From contig OY725489.1 in assembly GCA_963281255.1 (NCBI GenBank), forward strand, positions 7,440,523 to 7,504,522: a DNA stretch of 64,000 bases, in the 5' to 3' direction. The notes below the pieces were generated by a model. The model had not been told where the DNA came from. It saw only the letters and a program-made list of their open reading frames with translations, and ran no database searches. The DNA comes from Aphrocallistes beatrix. Its lineage: Eukaryota > Porifera > Hexactinellida > Sceptrulophora > Aphrocallistidae. Position 1 is the stretch's first letter, and each line of letters opens with the position of its first letter. Position numbers and translations under genes: made by a program. Below, piece after piece: positions 10,753 to 21,207 of the stretch.

Positions 10753-12612
10753 CGGCCGTATTCACTAAGAACTTAAGACCGATCTTAAGATCGATCTTAG
10801 TGCTTAAGTCTTAAGTTCGATCTTAAGTCGTATTCACTAAGAATGGTATTCACTAAGATTTAAGTTCGATCTTAAGACCGAACTTAAGACCGAACTTTAA
10901 GCAACCTAGGGAGGTGTCTTAAGTATTGGAATTGATTCGATTTTCACTAATTACTCCATAAATGTTGTTCAAACTTACTTCTATCGAACATTTAATCTAC
11001 CTTGATTGATATTAGACTTCAAATAAAATTTAAATATTTTAAAAACATTTCTCCTTATTGTGTGTAACATCGCAACATGTATCACATGCTATATTCGTGG
11101 CAAATTCTTTTTGGATTTGTATGAATAAACAAACATACATTCTTTGATCATATAATCATTCTAATATGCACAATTATAGAGACAGGCTTTATATATTGAT
11201 TCACATGACTGATAATAATCACTTTGATCCTATTTTCCTATTCACAATGATTTTTTCAGTCTCTGACGTTTCAATCTATAATAGTCCCTCTGCTCTTCAT
11301 CAACCTGCTGTAATGGAAGTAAGTCTGCAGCCTTCAAGAGTTCGACCGAATCATCTTGCTCATCAACAGTTCGCCTTCTCTTCCGACTTTTCTTTGATGG
11401 CTTACGAGTATATATTGTCGGGATTTCAACTTCTGGAGACTCTAAAATTGGAGTATCTTCAAATTCAACAGGACCTGCAGCTGATACTGTTGATGCTATT
11501 GGAATTTCATTGTTCTCAGCTGGAATTTGAAAAAGATCAGCAGCACCTGTAATTCCGCTAAAAGCAAGGGTGTTTTGAAACATCTCTGTTACCGAGTCAG
11601 AAATACTTCTATCTGCTGATATAATTGCATGTCCTCGTCTTCTACCTGTCCAGCAGTGTTTGTACCCCTCCAGTCTTTCTGGCTTCCTGTTTTTGTCAGC
11701 AGAATTCCTGAGCCTCTCAAAATCTCACCTGCTGATTCAATTTCATTAATGAGACTGCACTCTTCTTCTCTGGTCCAATTTGCTTTGCGGGATTTGTCCA
11801 TTTGGTTTGGTATTGTTAATGCAAGTACTCAGCAGCAATTTATATACACGGGAGGACGCCGACTTACCATAACCACTAATGACACCAATTATTTTCGTAA
11901 CACCAAATGACGCAGAAATTTTACCGTCGATAGAGTTCAATTTATTGTACTTCTCATATCCAGTGTTTATACTTTGTTTTAGAGAGGTTTTCATGTTACA
12001 ATATATAAAGACACGTCGTTTATATGTTTTGTTTGATATAATATTATGAATCCATGAGGTATAACTTGTGCTCTTTGATAGCTCTTCCTTTGATATTGAC
12101 TAGTGTAGAATAATTATAGATTACATGCATAAAACATTGAATTTTCATAATAGAATTCAAAGTTAAAACAAAGATTTCACCACAGATATGTAAGAGACTC
12201 ACTAGCAGGCATTCCAGGCGGTACAACTACATAGATAGAAGCTATGTCTTACAGGAGTGGGTTAATCAATCTTCTTTGCTCCTAATATTGACATTAATTG
12301 CCCCAATTTTGAACAAAAAGAAGAAATATAGTTTATTTTCACTAGATCAATAATAAATGACCACTTACCATTACAAATATTATAGTTCAGTTTTGTATTT
12401 GATTAGTATAATGCTATTTTCTAATCATATTAACCCTAACGTTATTTCTAAGTTCTATCTTAAGATCGATCTTAAGATCGATCTTAATTCTTAGTGAATA
12501 CCTCTAAGTTCGATCTTAAGATCGATCTTAACTAAGATCGATCTTAAGACTTAAGATCGATCTTAAGACTTAAGATCGATCTTAGTGCTTAAGATCTTAG
12601 TGAATACGGCTG
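10753..12612. mobile_element. PIF/Harbinger-like element with CAG target duplication
   Basis: The ends read cggccgtattcactaagaac at the left and, on the reverse strand, cagccgtattcactaagatc at the right. The trinucleotide CAG flanks both sides (10750-10752, 12613-12615), consistent with the 3-bp duplications of PIF/Harbinger elements. The arms are packed with short palindromes built from cttaagatcgatcttaag. The interior carries a Myb/SANT-like gene relic, the usual accessory gene of this superfamily; no DDE transposase is seen. Confidence 0.65.
11242..11801 (-). pseudogene. Myb/SANT-like DNA-binding protein, Harbinger accessory gene
   Basis: The frame from 11801 begins MDKSRKANWTREEECSLINE, a Myb/SANT-like start (NWT-x-EE). 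It loses register after about 35 residues and stops at 11589. A second frame, 11583-11242, is acidic then very basic (TRKPSKKSRKRRRTVDEQDD) and ends DYYRLKRQRLKKSL, resembling the C-terminal tail of such proteins. The two pieces lie in different frames, so it is a broken gene. In PIF/Harbinger elements the Myb-like protein carries the transposase to DNA. Confidence 0.55.
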
Positions 12613-12713
12613 CAGAACTTACTGGAGCCATAGCCAAAAGACCCCCACATGCCAAAAATCAGCTTTCTGCGCCCGCCAGTTTCTTCAATCAATTCGTTAC
12701 AGATATAGATATA

Positions 12714-12813
12714 TACACTCGAACCTCTCTTATCCGGGCAGTGCCGGACCGGAGGGTGCCCGGATAACAGAATTTGCCCGGATATCGGAGGTCCGGATAA
12801 GAGAGGTGCCCGT
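12714..12813. mobile_element. pogo/Tigger-like MITE, family H, copy 1
   Basis: The left end cactcgaacctctcttatcc and the right end ggataagagaggtgcccg are inverted. A TA precedes the left end. The gaacctctcttatccgg motif is typical of pogo/Tigger termini. It sits at the end of Helitron copy A10. Related ends occur at 51031 and 52589. Confidence 0.6.
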
Positions 12814-12842
12814 AACTCAGAAATCAACTTGAATATACGCCT

Positions 12843-12985
12843 GCAAATTACCAACAGATTTATGTTGTCAAATTACCAACATATGTCTTCAAATTACCAA
12901 CAGTAGAAAAGCTATTGTTGGTAATTCGCATTATAAAAGGTTTGTAAATTACCAACACATGTCGTCATATTACCAACAATTGTTG
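12843..12985. repeat. Iterated aaattaccaac motif before a MULE gene
   Basis: The 11-mer aaattaccaac, or its near copies, appears five times directly and once inverted (gttggtaatt) in 140 bp. It lies just upstream of the FLYWCH/MULE relic. Sub-terminal motif arrays of this type are often transposase-binding sites, so this may be the left end of that element. This role is inference. Confidence 0.5.
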
Positions 12986-13115
12986 TTATAGCACTAATGA
13001 ATCCATCAAACTGCCAAAATTTGGTCAAATATGATCTAAGTTTTCTCGATGATCAACCTATTTATACGCTAATCAATCGAATAGCTCAATCATTATTACT
13101 TGTATTTCTGCAACT

Positions 13116-13923
13116 ATGGCATCAAATTACGAATGTTCGAGTTATAAGAAGAAAAATGGACACATATTTCAGTCACAAACAGGATACAAATATACACGAA
13201 ACTTTGTAAGAAATAACCACATTTATCTGCATTGTGCACTTAGGAAATCGTACGAAAAATGTAAGGGTAGTGCAAAAGTTGATGTTATAACTAATGAATT
13301 ATTTGAAATGCGTAATCATAATCACGAGCTTGACGCATATAAACATGTAATATATAAACTAAAAGACAAATGTAAAGTTCAGTCCAGCCTCTCTCGCGAA
13401 AGCTTAAGTATAGTATTTCGAAACACAACACAAAATCACCCTTCTCCTCCTCATTTTTCATATAAAAATATAGAGAGTGCAATGTATCGTACTAGACGTG
13501 AGGTTGAACCAGCCATACCAGTAAGTGCAGCAGAATTTACTCAAACCATTTCGTCTACAATTCTCAACGTGAACTATAGGCATTCTGTAATGACCCGTTT
13601 GAAGAAATTGATTATTATGGAGCAATATTCTATTCAGAAAAGATGGCCATGAATTATTAAGCGTAGATACGATTAGTTTTGATGGAACATTCTATACTTG
13701 TCCAAAACAGTTTACGCAATTGTGGACCATTTTTGGAAAAATTGGAATTCACACATTTCCAGCGATTCACTGTCTCTTAACTTGCAAAAAGGAGGAATTG
13801 TATCGAGCAGTGTTACTAAAATTACAGGAAATATTCCCATTACTATCACCTAAGTTCGCAATGTCTGACTGGGAGAAGCCGCGAGAAATGCGATCAAAAC
13901 TTGTTTCGACAACATCACTTTGA
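13116..13923 (+). pseudogene. FLYWCH zinc finger plus MULE transposase relic
   Basis: The first frame (13116-13652) contains a FLYWCH-type finger: GYKYTRNFVRNNHIYLHCAL, CKGSAKVDV and the final HNHELD pair. After a shift near 13650 the next frame gives SFDGTFYTCPKQFTQLWTIF and HTFPAIHCLLTCKKEELYRA, then AMSDWEKPREM. These are the first and second catalytic blocks of a Mutator-like (MULE) transposase, with Asp in SFDGT and SDWE. Coding ends at 13923, next to a palindrome, so the third block is missing. FLYWCH-MULE proteins are a known animal DNA-transposon type. The order and spacing make this call fairly firm. Confidence 0.75.
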
Positions 13924-13935
13924 GTGGATGTGTTG

Positions 13936-14022
13936 CAGGCCAAATGCGTTTTCAGGCCAAACGCGTTTAGCCTGAAAAACTAGGCTAAACGCGTTTGGCC
14001 TAGGCCAGATGCGTTTTCATTA
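13936..14022. repeat. Small palindrome built on ggccaaacgcgttt
   Basis: Units ggccaaatgcgttttcaggcc and aaacgcgtttagcctg are mirrored by aggctaaacgcgtttggcc and aggccagatgcgttttc. It truncates the MULE relic. Too short to classify. Confidence 0.6.
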
Positions 14023-15625
14023 TTTTCTAAAACCCATGGGTGTATTTCTAATTAAATAATTGAAGTTCTAATATAGGCATATTATACTACGATTAGTAAT
14101 CATAGGAATATCTTACAAACCTTTACATATTTCTCATAATTAGACTGTATTTAGTCATAATTTTAATTATTAATGATTTTGTTTACATACGATAGATTTT
14201 AAATTCAAAGTTATTGATTCAATGTACTTCTAGTTGTACTCGATTTTATAAAGATTCCTAACTCTTCCCATTTGTTTGGTATCTCGTCATATCAAACTCT
14301 AGAATACCTAAACTAAATATAGATTTCCTACCGCTCCATTAACTGAATGGAATTTAAATAAGATTTCCCAAACGAACGAATACTAGAAAGTAGGAGCATT
14401 CCTTTTGTCTAATCCTCTCTAAACAACAAATAGTTGATATAAATAGTTAAGATGTACTAGGATGTGTTGCTCACGTAATGCAAAAAGTTGTTTGTCAAAC
14501 TATTATTCGATTGTCTTGTTATGACAGCGAAGTGTTTCGTGGCATTTTTAGTTACAGCTGGTTTTGTGCGAACGTCTGCATTTGCTTGTTCATAGGACTT
14601 CTAGAATACACGGACGGGAAAATCGCAAAGTGTTGAAAAAGAAAACTGGAGGCTGATTATTAAAATTTCATTAATTCCTTTATTTCAACCTTAACGACTC
14701 ATTTTTTGGAAAGTAACTCTGACATTTTTTTACCTTTATGACCGTGTAAAGCCGAAACCATCCCAAAGAATGAGCGAACAAGCAAATTTATCTTCACTAT
14801 ATTACTTGTTGATACGATTTATTCCATGCTAATCGCTCCATATACGTATATGCTAAATAACTTCACACATAGTCTAGAACTTCATATATCACTTTTAAGG
14901 AGGTCATGTGCATTTAAATTGTGGTGGAGATTTTTCGCTATGAACAATCAGAAAGAAATTTTATAAGGGGCTGAAAGAAATTAAATCGCCAATTATTAAC
15001 CATTTTCTAGACGTATCGGCAAGTATATAATTCTACAGGCAAAGATAATGCGATATTTAGGTCTTGTGATAATGATTCATTGTTTCTATGAAATGTAAAC
15101 GAAAAATATTGACACTGGAGTGGTACAAGGGGATCTGAAACTACCTAAAGTGATCTAAAATATAAAATAAATAATACAGAAACTGTATCAAATTGTATAT
15201 TTAACGACTTATTTAGGATTTAGTTTTCGTCTCTTCAAGTTCTTCTTCTCTGACTCCCCTGATTTTATCTGTTTCATTCTTGGCGCAAGGCTGGATTCGG
15301 TTAACCGGTTAACCGGCTAACCGCCGTCGATCTCGGTTAAGGATTAAGAAAATCTTAGATCGGCTAGCCGATCTGCTTTATTTTCTAAATATTTACACTA
15401 ATTTCATTGTTTTTCGACAGAGATTCATGAATATTACTTCTAAAAAAACCCCCCACAGACGGGATGGAAGTGTGCTTCCAAATCTCATAAGTCACCTTAA
15501 ATCACCTTTATTATACTTAATAATGACATAGTAACATTTCTCATATTCTTAAACGAGGTAGACTAATAATATTGTGTATTGCATGATTCAAATAATGTTT
15601 AGATTTAGTAATATAATTATATTTT
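14023..15625. other. AT-rich intergenic stretch before the NLR gene
   Basis: No coding family, inverted repeat pair or RNA gene was found. A cluster of ggttaaccggttaacc palindromes lies at about 15298-15330. A tattttag at about 15621-15628 just before the NLR start could be the 3' splice site of a 5'-UTR intron. The promoter is presumably in this stretch but no clear core element could be picked. Confidence 0.4.
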
Positions 15626-15643
15626 AGATTCGCTTTTTTGAAA

Positions 15644-18600
15644 ATGGATTTAGACGAAATTCAAGTGAAAACAGAACTGACAGCAAATTTAACTTCTGAG
15701 AATATCAAATACTTGATACAGTTCCTCCAGCCACCAGCTGGAATGTTTGAAGATGTCACAGAAGGATTCGAATTCCTCTTCACACTGAAACATTGGGAAG
15801 GACACAATTCCTACTTATTCGACCTCGGCCTGAATTCAATTGGGAGAGCAGATTTGGTCCCATTAGCAAGAAAGCTACCCTGGCTATCAACTGAACATCC
15901 AGTTATCAAAGATCAATTCTTAAGAAAAGATATTTCCTTGAAATCACTTGTGAACCTTTTAAAATTTGATATTCAGAAACACGAATGGTTGATAATGGAC
16001 ATAGACGCTAAATTAATATTTGAAGCCAAAATGGCAACGTTAATTAGAGCAAACATATTAACAGCCAACTTAGATAAGCTTATAGCCTTGATGCGAAATC
16101 TCAATAGGGAAGATTTAGCAGGAAGAATAGCTCAGCATAAATTCCTCTTCACAAACATGTCGGACAACCAGTTCATCAAGAAACTAAGGAAAGAAGTTAA
16201 AGCTCAAACAAAAGACTTACTCAGTTGGGAAAATAGTCTAAGAGAGTTCATCACAGTTCAGAACATTAAAGTGAAACAGGTGTTAGACGATGAAGACCTT
16301 GTTGATTTAGAATCCGTCTATGTCCCACTCACTATTATCGAGGACAAGCCCATGATTAGCGTTGAGGATGAAACAACTTATAATGAGATTGCTTTCCTGC
16401 GAAAAATCGCGAATAAGGAAGTAGAAATAGAACCAGTCAACTTCACAGAAGAAATGAAGAACTATGACCCTTCACAGGCAAAGATCTGGTGTCTAATAGG
16501 CAACCCTGGCAGTGGCAAGACCTTCTTATGCCACATGACTGCTCTAAAATTTGGCAAGGGACAGCTGTCAAAGTTCATTTATTCCATTTCAATCCCTTGT
16601 CGAACTCCTGACTGGCATGACATGGAAACCTCCCGCATTGATTCCAAACTTCCGATCACCTCAGAATTCATTCAGCAGTGGCTCTGCTTAGGAATGCCAG
16701 TCGGTCCCAGCTGGACATCTGATCTCGCACAGCACCTCGTCGAATCAGATGGACAGGATTTGCTACTCATACTGGACAGCATGGACGAGTTCGTGAGAGA
16801 AGTTCCCTTCCAAAAGACACTCCTCTTCCTCCTCCTAACTCGCCGCACCCTCACCCACTGCACCATCCTCCTGACCAGCAGACCGGGTGCCTACACTGAC
16901 ATCTCCACCGCACACTCACTCCACATCGATCGATTCTTCCATGTGCTGGGGTTCTCGCCAGAGAATAGAGACCTCTACTTCCAAAAGCAGCTGGAGAATG
17001 AAGGCGAGGATAAGATGAATGAGTGGAAGAGACTGCTCTACCTCCACGACGAGATCGATCAGCTGTCACTGGTGCCAGTGAATGCCTCTCTCTTCGCTAG
17101 TCTCGTCCGAGATTTGGACAAAGTGAGCGCTCAAACCCTCACTCAACTCTACACCCAACTCAGCGTGTACCTAATCCGTCGACAGCTGTACCGCATGGGC
17201 CTTCAAATGATGGGCAAGAAGAGTCCCACTCTCTCCTTGATGCATCCGGATGTGGTAGTGTGTCTTCGCAACATCGGAGAGATAGCGTACCAGGGACTGT
17301 ACTTTCGTAAACTGACCTCCTCCGCAAGTGTGACCCTCCGCGTGGACAAGAAGTTGAGAGAGTGTCAGTGTCTCGGTCTGGTGCTAGAGTACCTGCAGAA
17401 GGACAGCATGGGTGTTGTGACGAAGGTGTGGTCTTTTGCACATCTGACCATGCAAGAGTTCATTGGTGCGTTCTGGCTGAGTGAGTGCTCGTGGGGGGAT
17501 CAGTGTGCCAGTATCCGCTACATCGTGAATTCCAGCGACAACTTTAACTTGTTCCGTATGATGGTGCGATTCCTCTGCGGACTGCTATGTGACTCGGGTC
17601 TCCGCGTTTTGTACATTTTGTACAAATACTATCCCAACACTCCCGTTGCTATGACGAATATGCCGATGTACTATCAATTAAATTATTCATCACCAATCCA
17701 TTCCATTATGGGTTGGACAGAATTTACAGAAAAATATCTGAGTTTGTCTGCATTGCTATTTGAATCAAACTCCGATTCGAATAACGACACCTTTCCTTGC
17801 TTCAGAACATTTCTACCTCAGTCGCTATTCTTCTATTTCGATAGCGCCACTCCTCCCAATGAGTGGGAATGTTTTTTGAAATCCTTACACCTCCTACACT
17901 ATCTTGAGCTCATCTGTTTCGACTCACGTTATGTCACGATACCTCAATTCAGAGCATTGCTAAGTCAACTGACTTCCTGCACTTTCCATTTTTTAGCTGT
18001 TAAGTTAGAGCTTCAGGACTATTCTACTCTAACAACTTACAGTGAAGTCATCCGAGAGTGTCAGCTACCATCGGACACTAAAATTAGTTTAGAACTCAGC
18101 TGGTGTGACCTCACTGACACTGAATCGGCTGATAATGTGTCATTTACTTCTGTCTTCAAAATATTTTCAAGTCTGTGTTTAATCTTAACTCAATTTACAC
18201 ATCAGTATATGCAGCAGTTAGCTAATCAGCTCAAATCTACTGATTACCTTTACATTTACCCCCATTACTCCAAAATAACCAGTGAGTACGAAACTTTGCT
18301 TCCACATCTCAGCAACACTACACAGCTGACAGGTTTATACTTCTATCTTATTCCGCCTGAATATATGCAGTTGTTAGAAACTGTCTTACCTCGACTCTCC
18401 AACCTACAGGAGATAACATTACATACTGACACAGCTCCATACTCACTGCTACCTCGTATCAGCTGTCTCTCCAACCTCAAATACCTACAATTATCTACTG
18501 TTGTAGAACCTACAGACTCCAGACATCAGGAGCATCTCATGCAATTGCTTGATATGAGCACGCACACACTCAGAGGGTTGAAGTTAGGTTATTTGCACAG

Positions 18601-19018
18601 AATTGGAAACAGCTGTGGAGAAGTATTTCTATCTTTACTCTCCTGTACTGGTTTAGTAGAGATTCAGCTAACATATACTAATCTACTACAAGATGACATC
18701 ATTCTATTAGGTACAACAGTGAGTCAACTCAGATTCCTACTCCATTTGTTTCTCGAAAGTGTCTCACTATCTGATTCTGGTATGTTATATCTTTGTAGAG
18801 GACTGCTGTTTCATCCTAACATTAGAAGTTTATGCGTCCCATTGTGTAATCTCAACTCTGACTCTTGTGTCTATATCACTAACCTCATTCCAACTCTCAA
18901 ACAATTCAATAGACTTGACATGTATGGAAATAACCTCTCTAAACCTAATCCTGTTCCTGTCACTATTCTCAAACAGACAGCTGATCTGTATTTTGTAATT
19001 TACTTGGGTCTTGAATAA
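15644..19018 (+). CDS. NLR: tandem death-fold, NACHT ATPase, leucine-rich repeats
   Basis: One uninterrupted frame of 1124 residues, taking the ATG in aaaATGg at 15644. Residues ~20-85 and ~105-190 each resemble death-effector-type helical bundles (LFDLGLNSIGRADLVPLARK; LIALMRNLNREDLAGRI). A NACHT domain follows: Walker A GNPGSGKT near residue 286, Walker B LLLILDSMDE near 373-382, and a sensor-like ILLTSRPGAY near 407. The C-terminal third has irregular leucine-rich repeats (LSNLQEITLHTD; TLRGLKLGYLHR). NLRs sense microbial or danger signals in the cytosol, oligomerise through NACHT, and signal through the N-terminal death fold. No intron, stop or shift is visible. Codons of the NACHT core look more GC-rich than the flanking parts. 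The death-fold subtype (DED versus CARD/DEATH) is a by-eye call. Confidence 0.88.
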   Translation: MDLDEIQVKTELTANLTSENIKYLIQFLQPPAGMFEDVTEGFEFLFTLKHWEGHNSYLFDLGLNSIGRADLVPLARKLPWLSTEHPVIKDQFLRKDISLKSLVNLLKFDIQKHEWLIMDIDAKLIFEAKMATLIRANILTANLDKLIALMRNLNREDLAGRIAQHKFLFTNMSDNQFIKKLRKEVKAQTKDLLSWENSLREFITVQNIKVKQVLDDEDLVDLESVYVPLTIIEDKPMISVEDETTYNEIAFLRKIANKEVEIEPVNFTEEMKNYDPSQAKIWCLIGNPGSGKTFLCHMTALKFGKGQLSKFIYSISIPCRTPDWHDMETSRIDSKLPITSEFIQQWLCLGMPVGPSWTSDLAQHLVESDGQDLLLILDSMDEFVREVPFQKTLLFLLLTRRTLTHCTILLTSRPGAYTDISTAHSLHIDRFFHVLGFSPENRDLYFQKQLENEGEDKMNEWKRLLYLHDEIDQLSLVPVNASLFASLVRDLDKVSAQTLTQLYTQLSVYLIRRQLYRMGLQMMGKKSPTLSLMHPDVVVCLRNIGEIAYQGLYFRKLTSSASVTLRVDKKLRECQCLGLVLEYLQKDSMGVVTKVWSFAHLTMQEFIGAFWLSECSWGDQCASIRYIVNSSDNFNLFRMMVRFLCGLLCDSGLRVLYILYKYYPNTPVAMTNMPMYYQLNYSSPIHSIMGWTEFTEKYLSLSALLFESNSDSNNDTFPCFRTFLPQSLFFYFDSATPPNEWECFLKSLHLLHYLELICFDSRYVTIPQFRALLSQLTSCTFHFLAVKLELQDYSTLTTYSEVIRECQLPSDTKISLELSWCDLTDTESADNVSFTSVFKIFSSLCLILTQFTHQYMQQLANQLKSTDYLYIYPHYSKITSEYETLLPHLSNTTQLTGLYFYLIPPEYMQLLETVLPRLSNLQEITLHTDTAPYSLLPRISCLSNLKYLQLSTVVEPTDSRHQEHLMQLLDMSTHTLRGLKLGYLHRIGNSCGEVFLSLLSCTGLVEIQLTYTNLLQDDIILLGTTVSQLRFLLHLFLESVSLSDSGMLYLCRGLLFHPNIRSLCVPLCNLNSDSCVYITNLIPTLKQFNRLDMYGNNLSKPNPVPVTILKQTADLYFVIYLGLE

Positions 19019-19019
19019 A
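19014..19019 (+). promoter_or_regulatory. Polyadenylation signal overlapping the NLR stop codon
   Basis: The hexamer AATAAA contains the TAA stop of the NLR gene (19016-19018). If used, the 3' UTR would be only about 15-30 bases. Confidence 0.4.
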
Positions 19020-20511
19020 TTTGTTTGTTGAATCTTTTAACTATTTTGTTATTTTTAAAAATCCATGTTCTATGCTAACTCATGTATTATTGTTTTTATT
19101 TACATAGTTTCGAATTGATTCTACAAAAATAGACTTTGAACATAAGTTCGATAATTCGAATCTTCTGGAAGGTGATTATGAATGCTTAGTTAGGAGCTGC
19201 AGGACTGCAGGATGTCACTTTCCTAAGCAGGGGTCTTCGGCCTCTGAAATTTCGTAAATACGATTAATGAGAGGAGTCCACGGAATGTAGAAGAATTCTT
19301 ATAGTGGGATCACGACAAAACAGTTAAAAATGCTGTCCTAGATGCTGGCAGTCCAGTTTTTCAAAAAATTTGATACTTTTCAGCAATTCGATTGATTCAT
19401 ATATTATTGTCTAGGCTGAATGTTTAGTAAGTATGCGTTAAATCTCTATGGCATTCATTTTTTGTATAAACTGCCGATAAAATTCGTCCTGTTTGTCCAA
19501 CAAGAGCAATATCAGGCTTATGATCAATTCATTCAAAAGTCTACTACCTTTGCCTTCGTTGTGGTATAAATCCACCACTAAGATTGCGTTCATCTCCGAT
19601 CTACCTGTTCCACCTCGCAAAAAAACTTCAAGAGTTCTGTATCTTACCTCGACTACACTAATCATCTCCGCCCGCTTATTACCTCGCTATACAGGCGATA
19701 TTGAACAGTTCTATCCCTCCACACCCCACGCCCTCATACCACTAGATACTGACCATGTCTACAATATTGTCATCACCGATCTAACCAACAGCGTCTCTAT
19801 GACAACGACCGCCTTCGTACCATTAATTCCATTCATTAGATACCAATTCCTCCACACTTTACCAACCATTAAGTAGTTAATACCAATTACCAAATACAAA
19901 GTTTGTTTCATGCTCAAGACCGGCTTATCATTCCTGCAATTAACGTATTATCAACCGCATTCAGAATCAACGTATCCAATCTACCTTTGTACAACATAGT
20001 GTTATCCTTGAACATCATATGAGGTACTGCTCAACACTTCTCTCCCCATTTCAGTAACTCCGTGCCTCCGATATCGATCCCTGTACCTCCTACGTATATT
20101 ACTGTACTACCCACAGGTATCATTTTCACCTTTAATTCATCAAGCATTCGATTATCTTCTATGCACTTCTTTCATTATTCTTTTTCATTGTAGAGACTAT
20201 AGAGGATTCGTGCGGTTTAGCACTCACATGACTTCTAGCATAAAAATGTAATCGACTTAGCAATGGGTGTGTCAAACTCGAATCGGATAGTGGACCAATT
20301 TTATAACCCTAGCTCTTCCCCGGGCCATGATAGAAATTCATAAATTTTAACCACTGATTCATTCAATTATAATATTTTTTCTGAACTGGCTGGCGGGCCA
20401 CCAGTTTAACACGCCTGACTTAGCTTGTTACTTAGAAACCTTATAGTTAGTGTTTGGAATCCGGATGGTAATTAGCATAACTGGGGATATTATATAAGAA
20501 TTATATGAGGT
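19020..20511. other. Unresolved stretch with open frames on both strands
   Basis: Opposite frames are open between about 19440 and 19876: a minus frame containing LEVFLRGGTGRSEMNAILVV and a plus frame containing PSTPHALIPLDTDHVYNIVI. I recognise neither, and they overlap, so at most one is real. Further plus-strand proline-rich coding-like sequence (19930-20130) is broken by stops. It may be an old mobile or pseudogene region. No RNA gene was seen. Confidence 0.3.
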
Positions 20512-21207
20512 AGGACCTCATGTCAACCGCTGAAAGGAAGTTTCTGGCATATCTTTGAGATTTGTTTACTTTAAGTATCTATTGTAAACAAAAATGGACA
20601 AACTCGAAAATATGAAATTCGAAATCTACACCCCTGAAAACCCCATGTCAACAGCTGAAAGCAAGTTTCTGGCATATCTTTGAGATTTGATTACTTTATG
20701 TATCTATTGTAAACAAAAGTAAACAAATAATTTATCATATAGATCTGAAATATGATATTCGAAATCTACACCCCTGAAAACCCCATGTCACCCGTTGGAA
20801 GCTAGTCTCTAGCGTATTTTTCAAAATTCATCAATGGTGTAAAAATATGTACATAAAGGTGTGAAAATATGCACATAATCTTTTTTATTGCCATACACTA
20901 TAATACATTTAAGATATCAAACATAGGTTGTAGCTTTGAATTATTAATAACAATGACGATCTATTGTAGTGTCGTACAATGGTTTCTATTGTGATAGTGT
21001 AGTCATTTATTTTGTATAGAAAAGGTGTAAACATTGTTTTCCATTTTTTTGCAGAGGTGTGAAAATTTCGCCTAGATGTTAGAACTTAATCGTAGTCATA
21101 TCATTTGACACCTACATGCCAATTTTGACATCTCTATGACTTCCCAATTCTTCAATCAATTCGGACAAACAAACAAAAAATCCTAGCATTTTAATATACG
21201 TATAAGA
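20512..21207 (-). mobile_element. Helitron-like element, family B, copy B4 (3' truncated)
   Basis: On the minus strand it starts tcttatacgtatattaaaat after A and continues with the B body (gaattgattgaagaattggg). It contains three tandem versions of a roughly 125-140-bp internal unit marked by ccccatgtcaac..ctgaaag (20520, 20645, 20785). The 3' GC-rich module is missing. Confidence 0.75.

Larger units (their letters stand above)
10507..12713. mobile_element. Helitron-like family A, rearranged copy A10
   Basis: A-body sequence appears in reverse at 10507-10623, then at 10629 the 3' module (caagcgcgcttcgcttg) is joined directly to the inner body (ctcctataatggctgagtta), so about 230 bp of the element is deleted. 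The body runs to 10752, is interrupted by a PIF-like element, and resumes at 12613 with gaacttactggagccatagc through to gttacagatatagatat. The intact order of A on both sides gives an empty-site guide for the inserted element. Confidence 0.65.

Noticed and set aside
16672-17441. Minus-strand open frames across the NACHT region
   Set aside because: Shadows of the GC-richer NLR coding sequence; they have no family match and the plus frame is clearly the real one.
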